A program made the position numbers and the translations under genes. From positions 76,885,616 to 76,949,615 of the forward strand of contig NC_064810.1 in NCBI RefSeq assembly GCF_023721935.1: DNA of 64,000 nt. The letters are read 5' to 3'. This document shows, piece by piece, positions 11,059-20,700 of the stretch (positions within the stretch are counted from its first letter, which is position 1; each line of letters begins with the position of its first letter). The notes beneath the pieces are model-generated. The model did not search any database and had not been told where the DNA came from. It saw only the letters and a program-made list of their open reading frames with translations. Origin of the DNA: Panthera uncia (Eukaryota > Chordata > Mammalia > Carnivora > Felidae).

Positions 11059-11394
11059 CTGTAAGTTATCTTCTTGGCTGGGTTTCTTTTTGTTCTCATT
11101 TTAAGGGCTGAGCTGAAATGATTTCTTGTCCATTTTCTCAGGGCTGGAACAGAATTATTTCATCCAGATATAAGCACCTTTGAGTTAGAATCATATCCAT
11201 CTCCTTTCTTCTGAAGGGTCTGGCCACAGGGCACCTCTCGCCTACAGCCCACCCTGGCTCCTTTATCACATGCTTTCCCCCTGGGGAAGCTGGAGGCTTT
11301 CAGCAAGTCAAGTCAGGTAGGCACAGTGCCCTTCTTCTTTCCATCCCCCAGTTCTTCACACAACTGTGGTAGAGACTGTTCTCCTTGACAATAT
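11059..11394. other. No gene recognised; unassigned sequence
   Basis: No feature recognised in this interval. Confidence 0.45.
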
Positions 11395-11750
11395 CTGCTC
11401 TCCCCTTAGCTTCTAATTCCCGGAACCCTTTGTGGTTAAGTGTGGCCATCTAGCCCAGTTCTGGCCAAAGAAACACAAGTGGGAGTGCGGTCCACAACCT
11501 CCCAGCCTTACAACTACCTGCGCATCTGTGACCCACACTCAGTCTCTGTCTCCATCCACCAGTTGAGTGGCAAAGACAGGGCCTGAGAGAGGACAGAGCC
11601 ATGCATGGAAGGCATGTGGGCCCCTGAAGCAGAACTCCCTCCAACCTGCACTGGACTACGAAGTGAATAACGAATGAAGCCTACCATCTGAAACCCCTGT
11701 GGTTCATTGGCTGGTTGTTAAAGTAGCCAGCCTACCTTAAAATCCAAACA
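11395..11750 (+). repeat. Ancient retroposon, family not resolved
   Basis: Words such as 'gtggccatctagcccagttc', 'tggccaaagaaacacaagtg' and 'gaatgaagcctaccatctga' resemble a mammal-wide retroposon 3' region that I recognise by layout but cannot name securely. The block at 49,100-49,675 shares the same architecture and may be the same family. Confidence 0.4.
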
Positions 11751-11811
11751 ATCATCTATTTTAACTCACTACGTAAAGTATGTTGTTACCAGAAACACAG
11801 CATCTCCTCAG

Positions 11812-12090
11812 ACATTCCCTGAACACTTTCATACCTCCAAGCCGTTGCATACGTGGCGATTTTTGCCCCTGCCCCTCAGCTACAACTGCACTTGTCTCCC
11901 GAGCAGACTCCTACTTCAGGGTCCAGCTCTGAAGCACCACCCAGATGCAAGTAACCACTCTCTCCTTTGAGCTTTCACAAACTTATACACGCTCCTTATT
12001 CAATTATAGTGGAATTATGGCCTATATACATCTCCCTCCTCTTGAGGCAGGAACCCTGTCTTCTTCAAACCCTTACTATTCAATAAACAA
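11812..12090 (+). repeat. L2 LINE 3' region
   Basis: 'ctccaagccgttgcatacgt' (L2: 'gcctttgcacatgctg'), 'gactcctacttcagggtcca', 'ctccctcctcttgaggcagg', 'aaccctgtcttcttcaaacc' and 'tattcaataaac' in order. An open frame of 116 codons overlapping it is incidental. Confidence 0.65.
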
Positions 12091-12249
12091 GTCTGAGAAA
12101 GTGCCTTTTTGTCTTTTGCCTCTATTTTCATCGAGTATCCTTGGGATTAGGTGCCCCGAGGCTGTATCTCCCAGTTTAAAGATGGAGGGACACAGGGGCA
12201 AACACAAGTGCCTGCTTAACCTTAGAAGACCGCTTATTATACCTCAGGG

Positions 12250-12275
12250 AAAAAAAAAAAAAAAAAAAAAAAAAA
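12250..12275 (+). repeat. Poly(A) microsatellite, 26 A
   Basis: An uninterrupted 26-base A run with no SINE body in front of it. Likely length-variable. Confidence 0.95.
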
Positions 12276-12929
12276 GGTCACATTCTCCTTCTTAGGCATC
12301 TACCAACCAAAGCATGCACCTGATACTTACAAACTTGTGAAGGTAGGGGTGCTGGCCTGAGAAAACCAGGCGTAATGTGTTGTGAGCATAGAAGAGCACC
12401 CATTAATGCAGGCCTCCTCCTTCTCCCTGCTCACCCCACCCCCCTTGCCATCTCACTAGGACTCCTGGTGATCATCCTTCAAAAGGCAAGAAGCAAAGCC
12501 GTGGCCTGTCGCCTTCTCTGTCCAGCTCAGCCAGCCAATCAGGGCTGCATCTACAAACGTGGACTTCTGTTCACACCGGGACCTGGAAGCTCACAGCAAA
12601 CGCTTCTTGTGTAACTTAAGGACACCATGCAGGGTTTTGTCTTTGAGGCAACAAACCATTTCAATGTTTGTTTTCCAGTGGCGACTACTGTCATTCTGTT
12701 CATGGTTTTGGTTTGGTATCTGTTCCCTCCCCCCTACTTTGAGATTTTCAGAATGAGATTTTCTTATTTTTTTTAATTTGACACTTTGGGCTTCTCTATC
12801 GGCCACTCCTACATTCTCATTGGCATTAGCTATTTCTCGGTTAACTCCTAGAGAGTGCTCAGGGATATTCAGCGAGGCGGAATGGTGGCCAGATTAGAGG
12901 CTTGGATTGGGAATGGAAATTCCTGGTAG
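12276..12929. other. No gene recognised; unassigned sequence
   Basis: No repeat or exon recognised. Contains a T-rich patch near 12764-12780. Confidence 0.45.
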
Positions 12930-13122
12930 GTCCTCGCTTTACTACATTTCTGGGATAAATCATTTCACCCTAGTCTCTTTGTCTCTAAAATAGGGAACAA
13001 TATATGAACTCTGTCCCTCTAGACCATCAGCAGGGATTATGTCCCTTTTGTTCAACTGTATCCCTACCCCTATCCCAGCACATGGTATATTGTCGACCTT
13101 CGATAAAGATTGTTGAGTGAGT
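12930..13122 (+). repeat. MIR core followed by L2/MIR 3' end
   Basis: 'ataaatcatttcaccctagt' and 'tctttgtctctaaaataggg' are MIR core. 'gttcaactgtatccctaccc', 'cagcacatggtatattgt' and 'tgttgagtgagtga' are the L2-type end. It may be two adjoining fragments. Confidence 0.5.
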
Positions 13123-13565
13123 GACTGTCGTGAAGACCAAATAAGGTATGTGTGGACTGTCCCCAAACTGAAGAATTACTTACTATTTTAAGATACTGGA
13201 GATTGCATGGCAAATATATTTCACATATACATAATACCATTTGTGTGGCCCAGGGTTGCAATTCAAATGGGAGGCAGGGCAGAGAGGCAACTGCTATCTT
13301 AACAGAGAGGAAGAAAGGAGAAAGCAGTGTAGGTTAGAGGCCATCAGAATGTTTCTAGGTAGAAAAGAGTTACCAGTAAGATAGGAACCTTATGCTCACT
13401 TGTTATAACACAACAAGTTTTATTGGCTGGCCAAGAACACTGGCATCTAGAGTTGGATAAGAATTTTCCCAAAGAGTCACTATTTTCTAATATTTTTTGT
13501 ATTTATTTACAATCAGGCTAAATCTGAAAAATGACTTAAGGCAGAATTTGTCAAAGCAGACCATC
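13123..13565. other. No gene recognised; unassigned sequence
   Basis: No feature recognised. Confidence 0.45.
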
Positions 13566-13720
13566 ACGGCTGACATTTAAGCCAAATTTAAGTCAAATCT
13601 CCCATCCCATAGATAAGAGACTTCGGGAAATTATGTGTCCAAGGTAACTCAGCTAATGTGATAGTCAGTGCTAGTCACATCCTTAACACAGCTTTCTGAA
13701 CCATACGTTGCTAGAGACAC
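13566..13720 (-). repeat. MIR SINE, inverted and diverged
   Basis: 'catcccatagataagagact', 'gtgtccaaggtaactcagct' and 'tccttaacacagctttctga' follow the reversed MIR core and 5' end. Confidence 0.55.
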
Positions 13721-13757
13721 TAAGAACACTGGCCTATGTCAAGAAAGAGGAGTAAAA

Positions 13758-13813
13758 CAACCCCCCCCCCACCCACACACACAAAACAAAAACAAAAACA
13801 AAAAACAAAACAA
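13758..13813 (+). repeat. C-run and CA/AAAAC low-complexity tract
   Basis: Ten C at 13761-13770, a short CA run, then repeated AAAAC units. Simple sequence with no recognised transposon body. Confidence 0.85.
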
Positions 13814-14035
13814 CAAGAGCAAAAGTAGAAATACTTCCTGAATTCTCTGTGGCTCTTCATCCCCTGGTTCCAGCTCCGTTCCAGACCTAGCTATTTCCTT
13901 GCCCTTTGATTCTGATACCCCTACATCTTTAAAATAAGTATCTCTTTGTAGTGCAGCTAGCAGAGTTGGTTTTGTTCAGGGGACCCAGGAGTCTTTAGCA
14001 ATCCAGCTACTATTAGTTCCTGGAGGGAATCAGGT

Positions 14036-14096
14036 GTCCCCCAGCTCCTACCACAATGCCTTGCACAGAGTATGTGCTCAGTAAAGGTAGGATATT
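14036..14096 (+). repeat. L2/MIR 3' tip
   Basis: 'ctaccacaatgccttgcaca' and 'gagtatgtgctcagtaaagg' match the shared L2/MIR terminal motif. Confidence 0.6.
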
Positions 14097-14391
14097 GATA
14101 CGGAAGCTTTAGGAATCATCCCTAATATCTGTTCTCCAGCAGTGGCTCTCCTTCCTCAGATATCCTCCCCCATACAGATCTTGTACTGTAATTGCCAACA
14201 TACTTGCCCTATCTTGCTTTCTAAACCCAGCATAATCCCCACTGGTTCCCATTTAGAGCCAGGTAGTAACAGGGGAGGCAAAGAGGTTAGAGACCACTAT
14301 ACTAGACTTGTAAGCTTGTTTATTGCATCAAGTTCATGAAGCATCAACCTTAAGTTGCTCAACCATTGGTGAAGGAAGTAAAAGAGAACAA

Positions 14392-15115
14392 AATCATCAT
14401 TCTAGTCTTGTGACAGAAAGATGAATAAAATATAGTTCCCAGCCTTTAAGGAGTTTATAATGTATTGGGAGATAGACACAAATACACACAACCAGAATAC
14501 AATTTAAATATTATAATAGATTCAAGTACAGAATCCTCAGAGAGCTCAGGGGTTATCCTGGGACATCAGATCAAAGGCAGCTTCAGAGAATAGGAGACAT
14601 TTGAATTGGACCATGAAACATGCGTAGGATTTCCCCAGATGGCAAGAGTCAGGAAGAAGGGCATTCTAAGAAATGGAAATAACAAGTGCAGAGACAAAGA
14701 GGGGTGGACAGATGTGATGATGGTAAGGGACTATAATTCATCTGGAATGACTAGACTAGCATTGCCCAGAATGTACGTACCCTGGAAACAAAAGTCCGTG
14801 GTTAATAAGTTTGGGAAATGCATCCTTTATTCGCACTTAGAAATTTAAAATGCATATTTACCTATCAAATCCTCTGAGAAATCAGTGAGGAAGTTACATG
14901 GATAGTCCTGGGAAATATGGCAGAGGTCCTGAAAAGGGACAGTGGAAGGGAGTTCAAAGTGGGATATGTGAAACAGAGATTGCAGAGGGAACATTATCAG
15001 GACTTTAATAAATGCAGAAGAGGAATGGACTTGAAAGGACCAGTTTTAACTTGTTGGACCGAATGGAAGGCAATGGGCTTTGAGAAGAAAAGAGAAGTAT
15101 TTTGGGGAAGATAAC
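14392..15115 (-). repeat. Ancient L2-associated repeat, inverted, diverged
   Basis: 'agcctttaaggagtttataa' and 'gtattgggagatagacacaa' match an inverted L2 end. The following purine-rich text ('cttcagagaataggagacat', 'gaagggcattctaagaaatg', 'aacaagtgcagagacaaaga') is the usual continuation seen in mammal genomes. Open frames of 65-80 codons across it are incidental. Confidence 0.4.
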
Positions 15116-15261
15116 ATAGGTTTGGCTTCAGTCACGTTGAATGTGAGCTGACCATAAACAATCACATGAAGATGTTCCCAGATGGAGGACAATACAGGTC
15201 TAGGTTACAGAAGTGATGTAGTCACTTAAGAAGTTGCCGAACAACCATTAGAACCATTTTA

Positions 15262-15345
15262 CAAAATATCTACCTCTGGACAGGGCATTGGATTGAATGA
15301 ACTCCAAAGTCCTTTTGGCCCAGAGCTAGTATGATTTTACGGCTT
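15262..15345 (+). repeat. MIR3-like fragment
   Basis: 'gattgaatgaactccaaagt' and 'ccttttggcccagagctagt' resemble the mammal-wide motif 'ggactctaaggtcccttcca'. Short. Confidence 0.4.
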
Positions 15346-15540
15346 ACAGGGACCCATGCTGCATCTTGCAGATGGTCCAGCCTCTGCCTGCAGACCACAT
15401 CCAAGTGTGTAACCTCTTATAGTGGGTCACAGAAGTAATGACTGTGAAAAGAAGCTTGACACGTGCACAAATCCCAGTGAAAGGAAGTGTTTTGTTCTGT
15501 TTTGTTTGTTATTTAATGATTTTATTTTTTAATTTATTTT

Positions 15541-15739
15541 TTTTTAATTTAACATTTGTTCATTTTTTGAGAGGCAGGTGAGGGAAGGACAGAGAGAGGT
15601 GGGGACACAGAGTCTGAAGCAGGCTCCAGTCTCTGAGCTGTCAGCACAGAGCTCTATGCAGGGCTCAAACTCACAAACTATGAGATCATGACCTGAGCCG
15701 ATGTCAGATGCTTAACTGACTGAGCCACACAGGCACCCC
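15541..15739 (-). mobile_element. Felid tRNA-derived SINE, diverged
   Basis: Minus-strand head ends at 15739 ('gagccacacaggcacccc'). The middle shows 'aagcaggctccagtctctga', 'gctgtcagcacagagctc' and 'ctcaaactcac'. The T-rich tail side merges with the tail of the neighbouring SINE at 15,750, suggesting insertion into it. Several CpGs are lost. Confidence 0.9.
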
Positions 15740-15749
15740 TATTTGTTTT

Positions 15750-15955
15750 GCTTTAAATTTTTTCTTAATGTTTATTTTTGTGAGATAGTCTGAGTGCTAG
15801 CAGGGGAAGGGCAGAGAGATAGGGAGACACAGAATTCGAAGCAGGCTCCAGGCTCCGAGCTGTCAGCACAGAGCCCCACACAGGGCTCAAACTCACAGAT
15901 TGTGAGATCGTGACCTGAGGTCAGACATTTAACTGACTGAGCCACCCAGGCATTT
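15750..15955 (-). mobile_element. Felid tRNA-derived SINE
   Basis: Minus-strand copy with 'gaagcaggctccaggctccg', 'agctgtcagcacagagcccc' and 'actgagccacccaggca'. Its tail (+ strand T-rich) is at 15,750-15,780. It sits in the tail of the older SINE at 15,959 and in turn hosts the SINE at 15,541. Confidence 0.92.
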
Positions 15956-15958
15956 CAA

Positions 15959-16034
15959 AGATTTTATTTTTAACTAACCTCTACACCCAAGATGGGGCTC
16001 AAACTCATAACCCTAAGAACAAGGGTCACATGCT
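15959..16034 (-). mobile_element. Older carnivore SINE (SINEC, short type), truncated
   Basis: 'acctctacacccaagatggg', 'gctcaaactcataaccctaa' and 'gggtcacatgct' match the older CAN-SINE form that lacks the long CT-rich part. The head end (GGGGTGCCTGG side) is missing: the sequence departs from the SINE at about 16034, just before the target site of the next SINE. Confidence 0.7.
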
Positions 16035-16044
16035 AGAAGTGGTT

Positions 16045-16047
<3 letters not shown>

Positions 16048-16104
<57 letters not shown>

Positions 16105-16293
16105 ACACGTATTTATTTTGAGAGCGAGCACAAGCAGGTGGGGGGGCACAGAAAAGGAGGGAAAGAATCCCAAGCAGGATCCATGCTGTCAGCACAGAGC
16201 CTGATGCGGGGCTTGAACTCATGAACTGTGAGATCATGACCTGAGCTGATATCAAGAGTCGGACGCTTAACACACTGAGCCACCCAAGTACCC
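16048..16293 (-). mobile_element. Felid SINE whose tail is a (TG)26 microsatellite
   Basis: Flanked by target duplications: AGAAGTGGTTTTT at 16035-16047 and GGAAGTGGTTTTT at 16295-16307 (one mismatch). The body reads 'aagcaggatccatgctgtca', 'gcacagagcctgatgcgggg' and 'gagccacccaagtaccc'. Where the poly(A) tail should be, the + strand has 26 TG units. Confidence 0.95.
16049..16100 (+). repeat. (TG)26 microsatellite
   Basis: Fifty-two bases of pure TG, lying at the tail end of a minus-strand SINE. It probably grew from the SINE tail. It opens a long Val-Cys reading frame with no biological meaning. Confidence 0.98.
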
Positions 16294-16495
16294 AGGAAGT
16301 GGTTTTTAAAGAAAGGTCTTTCACAAGTAAAACTTTGCAGTGACTCTGGTAAAATGGTCCCCTTTCTTTTGGCCTGGTTATCACTGAGGAGAAACACTAG
16401 AAATACAGGATATTTCAAGAACAATCATGGAAGCTGAGCATGTTCCTTGCAGTGTACTTCACTGACCCTTTCTAGGGATCAGCGCAGCCTGGGAG

Positions 16496-16735
16496 AACAA
16501 AGAGAGCACTGGGCTGGGAGTCAGGTAGCCAGGGTTCTAGTTTTGACCACATCATTAAGTCACAGCATGTCCTTGTGAAACTAACCTACCTTCCATGTGT
16601 CTCTATGCCTTTATCTACACATTGATAAAATACATTTAAATAACGATACCTGTACAGCTTATCCCAAGTTATCAGGAAGGTTCAATGATATGAGTTTGTT
16701 TTGTGAGAGATAACATTAGTAATGGAGACTACTTA
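16496..16735 (+). repeat. MIR SINE, near full length
   Basis: 'agcactgggctgggagtcag', 'ccagggttctagttttgacc', 'ctatgcctttatctacacat', 'tcaggaaggttcaatgatat' and 'gagagataacattagtaatg' follow MIR from 5' to 3'. Confidence 0.75.
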
Positions 16736-16744
16736 TCTAGATAT

Positions 16745-16925
16745 ACATTCTAAACTATTGGAGCTACAAGGGGCCCTGGGCACTGAATAACACAACATGC
16801 CTATTTTGCAGATGGGAAACCAAGGCCAAGAGAGATCAGATGATTTACCCAAGGTCAGAAAGACAGCAAGGCCAAACCAGCGGTTAGGTGGGTTCTCTTT
16901 CATCCAAGCACCACTGCCTTCTAGA
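16745..16925 (-). repeat. MIR-family SINE, inverted
   Basis: 'cctattttgcagatgggaaa', 'ccaaggccaagagagatcag', 'atttacccaaggtcagaaag' and 'ccaagcaccactgccttcta' are the reversed MIR core and 5' end. Confidence 0.65.
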
Positions 16926-17239
16926 GACTGAGAGCTGATACCATGGCACAAATGAAATCATAGGCTGGAAAGAAAATATGGTTGAATATGTAGTATTCAG
17001 AACTCCAACCAGCAAATAAAGCCTACAGTGTCAGTAGGCCAGGTAAAACTATCTGCCCCATATTCCTATCATGGGCAATCTTCCTTTGTTTGTGTCAAAC
17101 TGAGTTGGCCACAGCTGAGTCTTCCTGACCCCTTAGTTCAATGATTTAATGCACACTATGATGGTGAACATTTTTATATTGATATCCTCACTGACTGAAT
17201 TAGAAGTTCGGACATATTCATTCCACTGTTTCCTATAGA
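16926..17239. other. No gene recognised; unassigned sequence
   Basis: No feature recognised. Confidence 0.45.
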
Positions 17240-18115
17240 GCTCCTTTCTACCCCAGAGGGAATGACCTAGGTGGGGAGCAATGAGCTGGTTTTACTCACA
17301 ACACTTCTGACACCAAATGTGTGTAGGAGGGTTCCCACACCAACTGATTCTCCAGCTGTCTGGCACTAATGACCCAGAGTTAGGGCAGGTCCTACAGGTT
17401 AAGAACTCATTTCCACAAGACTGTCCCCACTTCAGATGCCAATCTTAATGCCTGTACTTCTGAATAACTAGCTATAAATTCAGGGGTTCCCACAGCCCTC
17501 TCCTTGGTATGATAATTTGCTAGAATATCTCAAAGAACTCAGGAGACGGTTTCAGTATTACAGACTTATTATAAAGGATATAAATCAGGAACAACCAAGT
17601 GGAAGAGATGTATAGGGGAAGCAGCATGGAATTTGCATGCCATCTGGATATACATGCTACCTCCCCAGACCTCTAAGTGTTCATCAACCCAGAAGCTCAC
17701 TGAACCCCATGTTTAGGGGCTTGTGGAGGTTTTACTACATTGCCATGGTTGATTAACACATTGGCCATTGGTGGTCAGCTCAAGCTCCAGCTATCCCTAC
17801 CTGCCCCTCTCCAGAAGTTGGGAGATGGGACTGAAAGTTTCAGCCCTCTAATCACATCTCGGTCTTTCCAGGGGCAAGCCCCCACACCGAAGCTATCAAG
17901 GGACCCCTGGCCACCAGTCATCTCATTAGAAAAAAAAGATAACCTATCACTCAGGAAATTATAAGGGATTTATAGGAGCTCTGTGTTAGAAGATCAAAAC
18001 ATGCTCTTATCACCCCTATCACTCAAGAAATTACAAGGGTTTTAAGAGTCCCATGCCAAGAACCAGGGACAAAGACAAATATATATTTCTTATTATGCCA
18101 ACAGGGTTCATGATT
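17240..18115. mobile_element. LTR-like relic (ERVL-class candidate)
   Basis: The sequence resembles an old mammalian LTR by layout: 'tctcaaagaactcaggagac', 'cagacttattataaaggata', 'gttgggagatgggactgaaa', 'gtttcagccctctaatcaca', 'aagctatcaagggacccctg' and 'aaatatatatttcttattat'. No retroviral coding region is visible, so it would be a solitary LTR. Orientation and family are uncertain. Confidence 0.45.
17943..18057 (+). repeat. Internal direct repeat in the LTR-like relic
   Basis: A ~43-base unit starting CCTATCACTCAGGAAATTAT at 17943 recurs as CCTATCACTCAAGAAATTAC at 18015, a 72-base period, with diverged ends. The spacing suggests an old tandem duplication within the LTR. Confidence 0.7.
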
Positions 18116-18134
18116 TTTTTCCTTCCTGAACTGT

Positions 18135-18625
18135 GTCAAGAGTCCCTAACTGATCTTCCTGTATCTCGCTTCTCCATCTTTTCTTCCCTACAGTTGACAG
18201 TGTTATCTTCCTACAGTGTCCCCGCTTCTTCCCCTCCCCATCCCCACGGCATACAGCACAAGGCCCCAAATTTCATCTTGGAATTCAAACCCCTTCCAGC
18301 TTTGGTCCCAATCTGTCTTTCAAGCTTGAGGTCTTCTATTCCCTTACTATACGCTACGCACGAAGCTCAACCTGCACTCGCTGCTAAATCCTGAATACAC
18401 ACGTACGTCTTCTTCACACCAGTCTTTCAATCTAGCAGACCATTCACGAAGGTCCACTGCCAGTGCCTTCACACTCCCGTGGTCTTATATTTTTCCTGTT
18501 CTCAGCACATTATCTCCTTTCACAATACGGTGATGAGTGTACTTGTCCACTTCCTCATTAGATGGTCCTCATGTCAATTCATCTCCCCATCCCCCACAGC
18601 GCTCAGCTCAGTACCCAGAACCTAA
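18135..18625 (+). repeat. L2 LINE 3' region, long fragment
   Basis: Ordered L2 landmarks: 'cttccctacagttgacagtg', 'aattcaaaccccttccagct', 'ttggtcccaatctgtctttc', 'ctgccagtgccttcacactc', 'ttgtccacttcctcattaga' and 'cagcgctcagctcagtaccc'. The overlapping 113-codon open frame starting near 18053 is incidental. Confidence 0.6.
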
Positions 18626-18849
18626 GTCTCAGAAAGAGAACTTCTATTATTTGAAGAAAAATAAATATGTACAATATGCCAGAAGTGAAGGCCACCGTAC
18701 TGAAAGACAAAACAAAACAAAACCCAGTGCTGACCGAAAATGGCAGAATTTCTGTGCATCTTCAAATCAGAGTTGGTAGCTAGTTCTCTGAAGAAGCACT
18801 TGGAAAAATTGTTTTACCTGTTCCCCTTCTTGTACGTTCAGTTGCCTAA
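18626..18849. other. Unassigned sequence
   Basis: Contains a short AAAAC-type repeat near 18709-18722. No other feature recognised. Confidence 0.45.
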
Positions 18850-19240
18850 GTTGCTTTGAAGTCTGTAAGATGGCCAACATCTCCAATCAGAGCAGTGTTT
18901 CCTTTCCAGACAGGAAGACTGCCGCTAAGTAGAGAAGCCACGCTTGTTTTTGCGGTCTGGGCTGCGACAATGACTCATCCAGTAAAGCCAGAGGCTGTCT
19001 ATTTTGATCTCTCTATGTTCAGAGTCTATTTACGGTTGTAATTTTCTTTCTTTCTCTTTCTCCCTTTCCACCCCTGGTGACTTATCGGAATGGTCACACG
19101 CATTTGACAAACGGAACCTGTATAAGGAGGGAGAGGAGCATGATTGAACATGCTTTCAGTTAAAGCCCACGAATGAATGCTTGTGTTTACAGCTCTGATG
19201 ATAGGGTTCCGGTAATGACTTGGCCTTTTTCTCCTTGATT
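18850..19240. promoter_or_regulatory. Candidate regulatory, non-repeat block
   Basis: Non-repeat DNA with an AP-1-type TGACTCA at about 18970, a RUNX-like TGCGGT near 18950 and several retained CpGs ('gccgctaag', 'tttacggttg', 'cttatcggaatgg'). The composition fits an enhancer. Only the motifs are seen; function is inferred. Confidence 0.25.
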
Positions 19241-19429
19241 GAATATTCCCCTGGGCCTGCCAGTCTGGGTTCCTGTTATTTAATGAGGACATTGGAGCAC
19301 AACCTCAAGATGTCTGCAGAAATGACCTTTTCTTTGGGCTCATTCCAAATGCAAAGAAAAGTAGAGCCCAAGTTAGACAGGGTGCTTCTGGAATACAGCT
19401 TTGGAATTCACTTTTTCCCTCTGAAGCTC

Positions 19430-19600
19430 AGAAGCCTGGAATCATACACTATCAGAGCCAGAGCGAACCATAGAGGTGATCTGGTTACAAGTTTTCATTC
19501 TGCAGATGGAGAAATCCAGGACCAGTTGGGAAAAAGTAAGTCACCATAAATCATACGGCAGACACAGTCACAACAAATTCAGGCTTGGAACCTGCGGCTC
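19430..19600 (-). repeat. MIR-family fragment, inverted
   Basis: 'ccatagaggtgatctggtta', 'cattctgcagatggagaaat' and 'ccaggaccagttgggaaaaa' resemble the mammal-wide inverted MIR/MIR3 motif. Confidence 0.5.
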
Positions 19601-19655
19601 AGAGTTATAGTCAGTATTCTTTTGAGTGGCTGGAGATTAAAATGAATGGCTGGCT

Positions 19656-19885
19656 CACTCTCAAAAATAGCTAAATTATGGAAAGAGCCTAAATGTCCAT
19701 CAACTGACGAATGGATAAAGAAATTGTGGTTTATATACACAATGGAATACTACGTGGCAATGAGAAAGAATCAAATATGGCCTTTTGCAGCAATGTGGAT
19801 AGAACTGGAGAGTGTTATGCTAAGTGAAATAAATCATACAGAGAAGGACAGATTCCATATGTTTTCACTCCTATGTGGATCCTGA
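19656..19885 (+). pseudogene. L1 ORF2 C-terminal remnant
   Basis: The frame reads through to TGA at 19883-19885 and includes YTMEYYVAMRKNQIW, the recognisable C-terminal signature of L1 ORF2p. Only the extreme C-terminus is present: no endonuclease or reverse transcriptase domain, so it is non-functional. An in-frame ATG at 19646 lies in the target duplication and is not a real start. Confidence 0.85.
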
Positions 19886-19995
19886 GAAACTTAACAGAAG
19901 ACCATGGGGGAGGGGAAGGAAAAAAAATGGTTAGAGAGGGAGGGAGCCAAAACATAAGAGACTCCTAAAAACTGAGAACAAACTGAGGGTTTGTC

Positions 19996-20046
19996 GGGGG
20001 AGGGAGGGAGGGAGGGAGGGAGGGGGGTGGGTGGGTGGGTGATGGG
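19996..20046 (+). repeat. G-rich tract in the L1 3' UTR, quadruplex-capable
   Basis: Eleven or so runs of three or more G separated by single A or T bases, a strong G-quadruplex pattern. Poly-purine tracts are a standard component of L1 3' UTRs; this copy has expanded GGGA and GGGT units. Confidence 0.9.
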
Positions 20047-20297
20047 TATTGAGGAGGGCACCTGTTGGGATGAGCACTGGGTGTTGTATGGAAACCAATT
20101 TGACAATAAATTTCATATTAAAAAAAAAAGGAAATGCAGTTGAATGTTATATCTAAATGTGCTATGGGTATGGTAGAAATTATAATCCTTCTGGGGATGA
20201 AGACTATTATCTTATATCATGACAGTTACAAATATAGTAAACAATAAATTCATTATTATTAAAAAAATAAAAAATAAAATAAAATGAATGGCTGGCT

Positions 20298-20554
20298 AGA
20301 TGGTTGCCTAAGTAAAGGGAACGCTTCTCTTCCTTTTCTGTGTTACACCGTGGCAGCGTTATGATCTGTTCTCCTTACGCTCAACACGTGCAACACTGGC
20401 AGCACAAGCAAAGGAATCAGCCTCTGTTAGCTCAATGTCTCACTGATCGCTTTAAAAGGCAATATAGGATCAGTATAAAAGTCAGTGGTGGAGGGTCTTT
20501 ACTGAGACAACCTCGATGATCCCACATTTGCCTCATTCAGTGTATTCTCCGCAT
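20298..20554. other. Unassigned sequence
   Basis: No feature recognised. Confidence 0.4.
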
Positions 20555-20700
20555 TTTTGCTTCACCTGCAAAAATGGGGAATTAGCTTACTGACTGTGAG
20601 CATTCTTATAAAGTTTAAGTGAGAAAATATGATCAGAAAGTTCTTGGTAATATAAAGTTCTGTATTACTTCTGAGAAGAATTATTACTATGTGATTAGAC
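20555..20700 (+). repeat. MIR SINE fragment
   Basis: 'tttttgcttcacctgcaaaa', 'atggggaattagcttactga' and 'aagtttaagtgagaaaatat' correspond to diverged MIR core and 3' end. Confidence 0.5.

Larger units (their letters stand above)
15518..15973. repeat. Outer direct repeat around two SINEs
   Basis: GATTTTATTTTTTAA at 15518-15532 recurs as GATTTTATTTTTAA at 15960-15973, bracketing the SINEs at 15,541 and 15,750. The second copy runs straight into an older SINE body at 15,974, so the pair looks like a target duplication made inside the T-rich tail of that older SINE. Confidence 0.6.
19639..20297 (+). mobile_element. 5'-truncated L1 with target duplications and a 3' transduced tail
   Basis: Seen directly: AAAATGAATGGCTGGCT at 19639-19655 and again, identical, at 20281-20297. 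The left copy begins at TT/AAAA, the L1 endonuclease preference. Between them lie the last ~76 codons of ORF2 and the 3' UTR, AATAAA at 20105-20110 and ten A (20120-20129). Then come about 130 bases that are not L1 (20130-20260), with their own AATAAA (20243-20248) and a second A-rich tail. This is the structure of an L1 that read through its weak polyadenylation signal and carried source flank with it. Confidence 0.88.

Noticed and set aside
16030..16224. Cys/Val-rich small protein
   Set aside because: Produced by the TG microsatellite and SINE sequence.
17240..18115. Intact endogenous retrovirus
   Set aside because: Only LTR-like sequence is present; no gag, pol or env reading frames were seen in the window.
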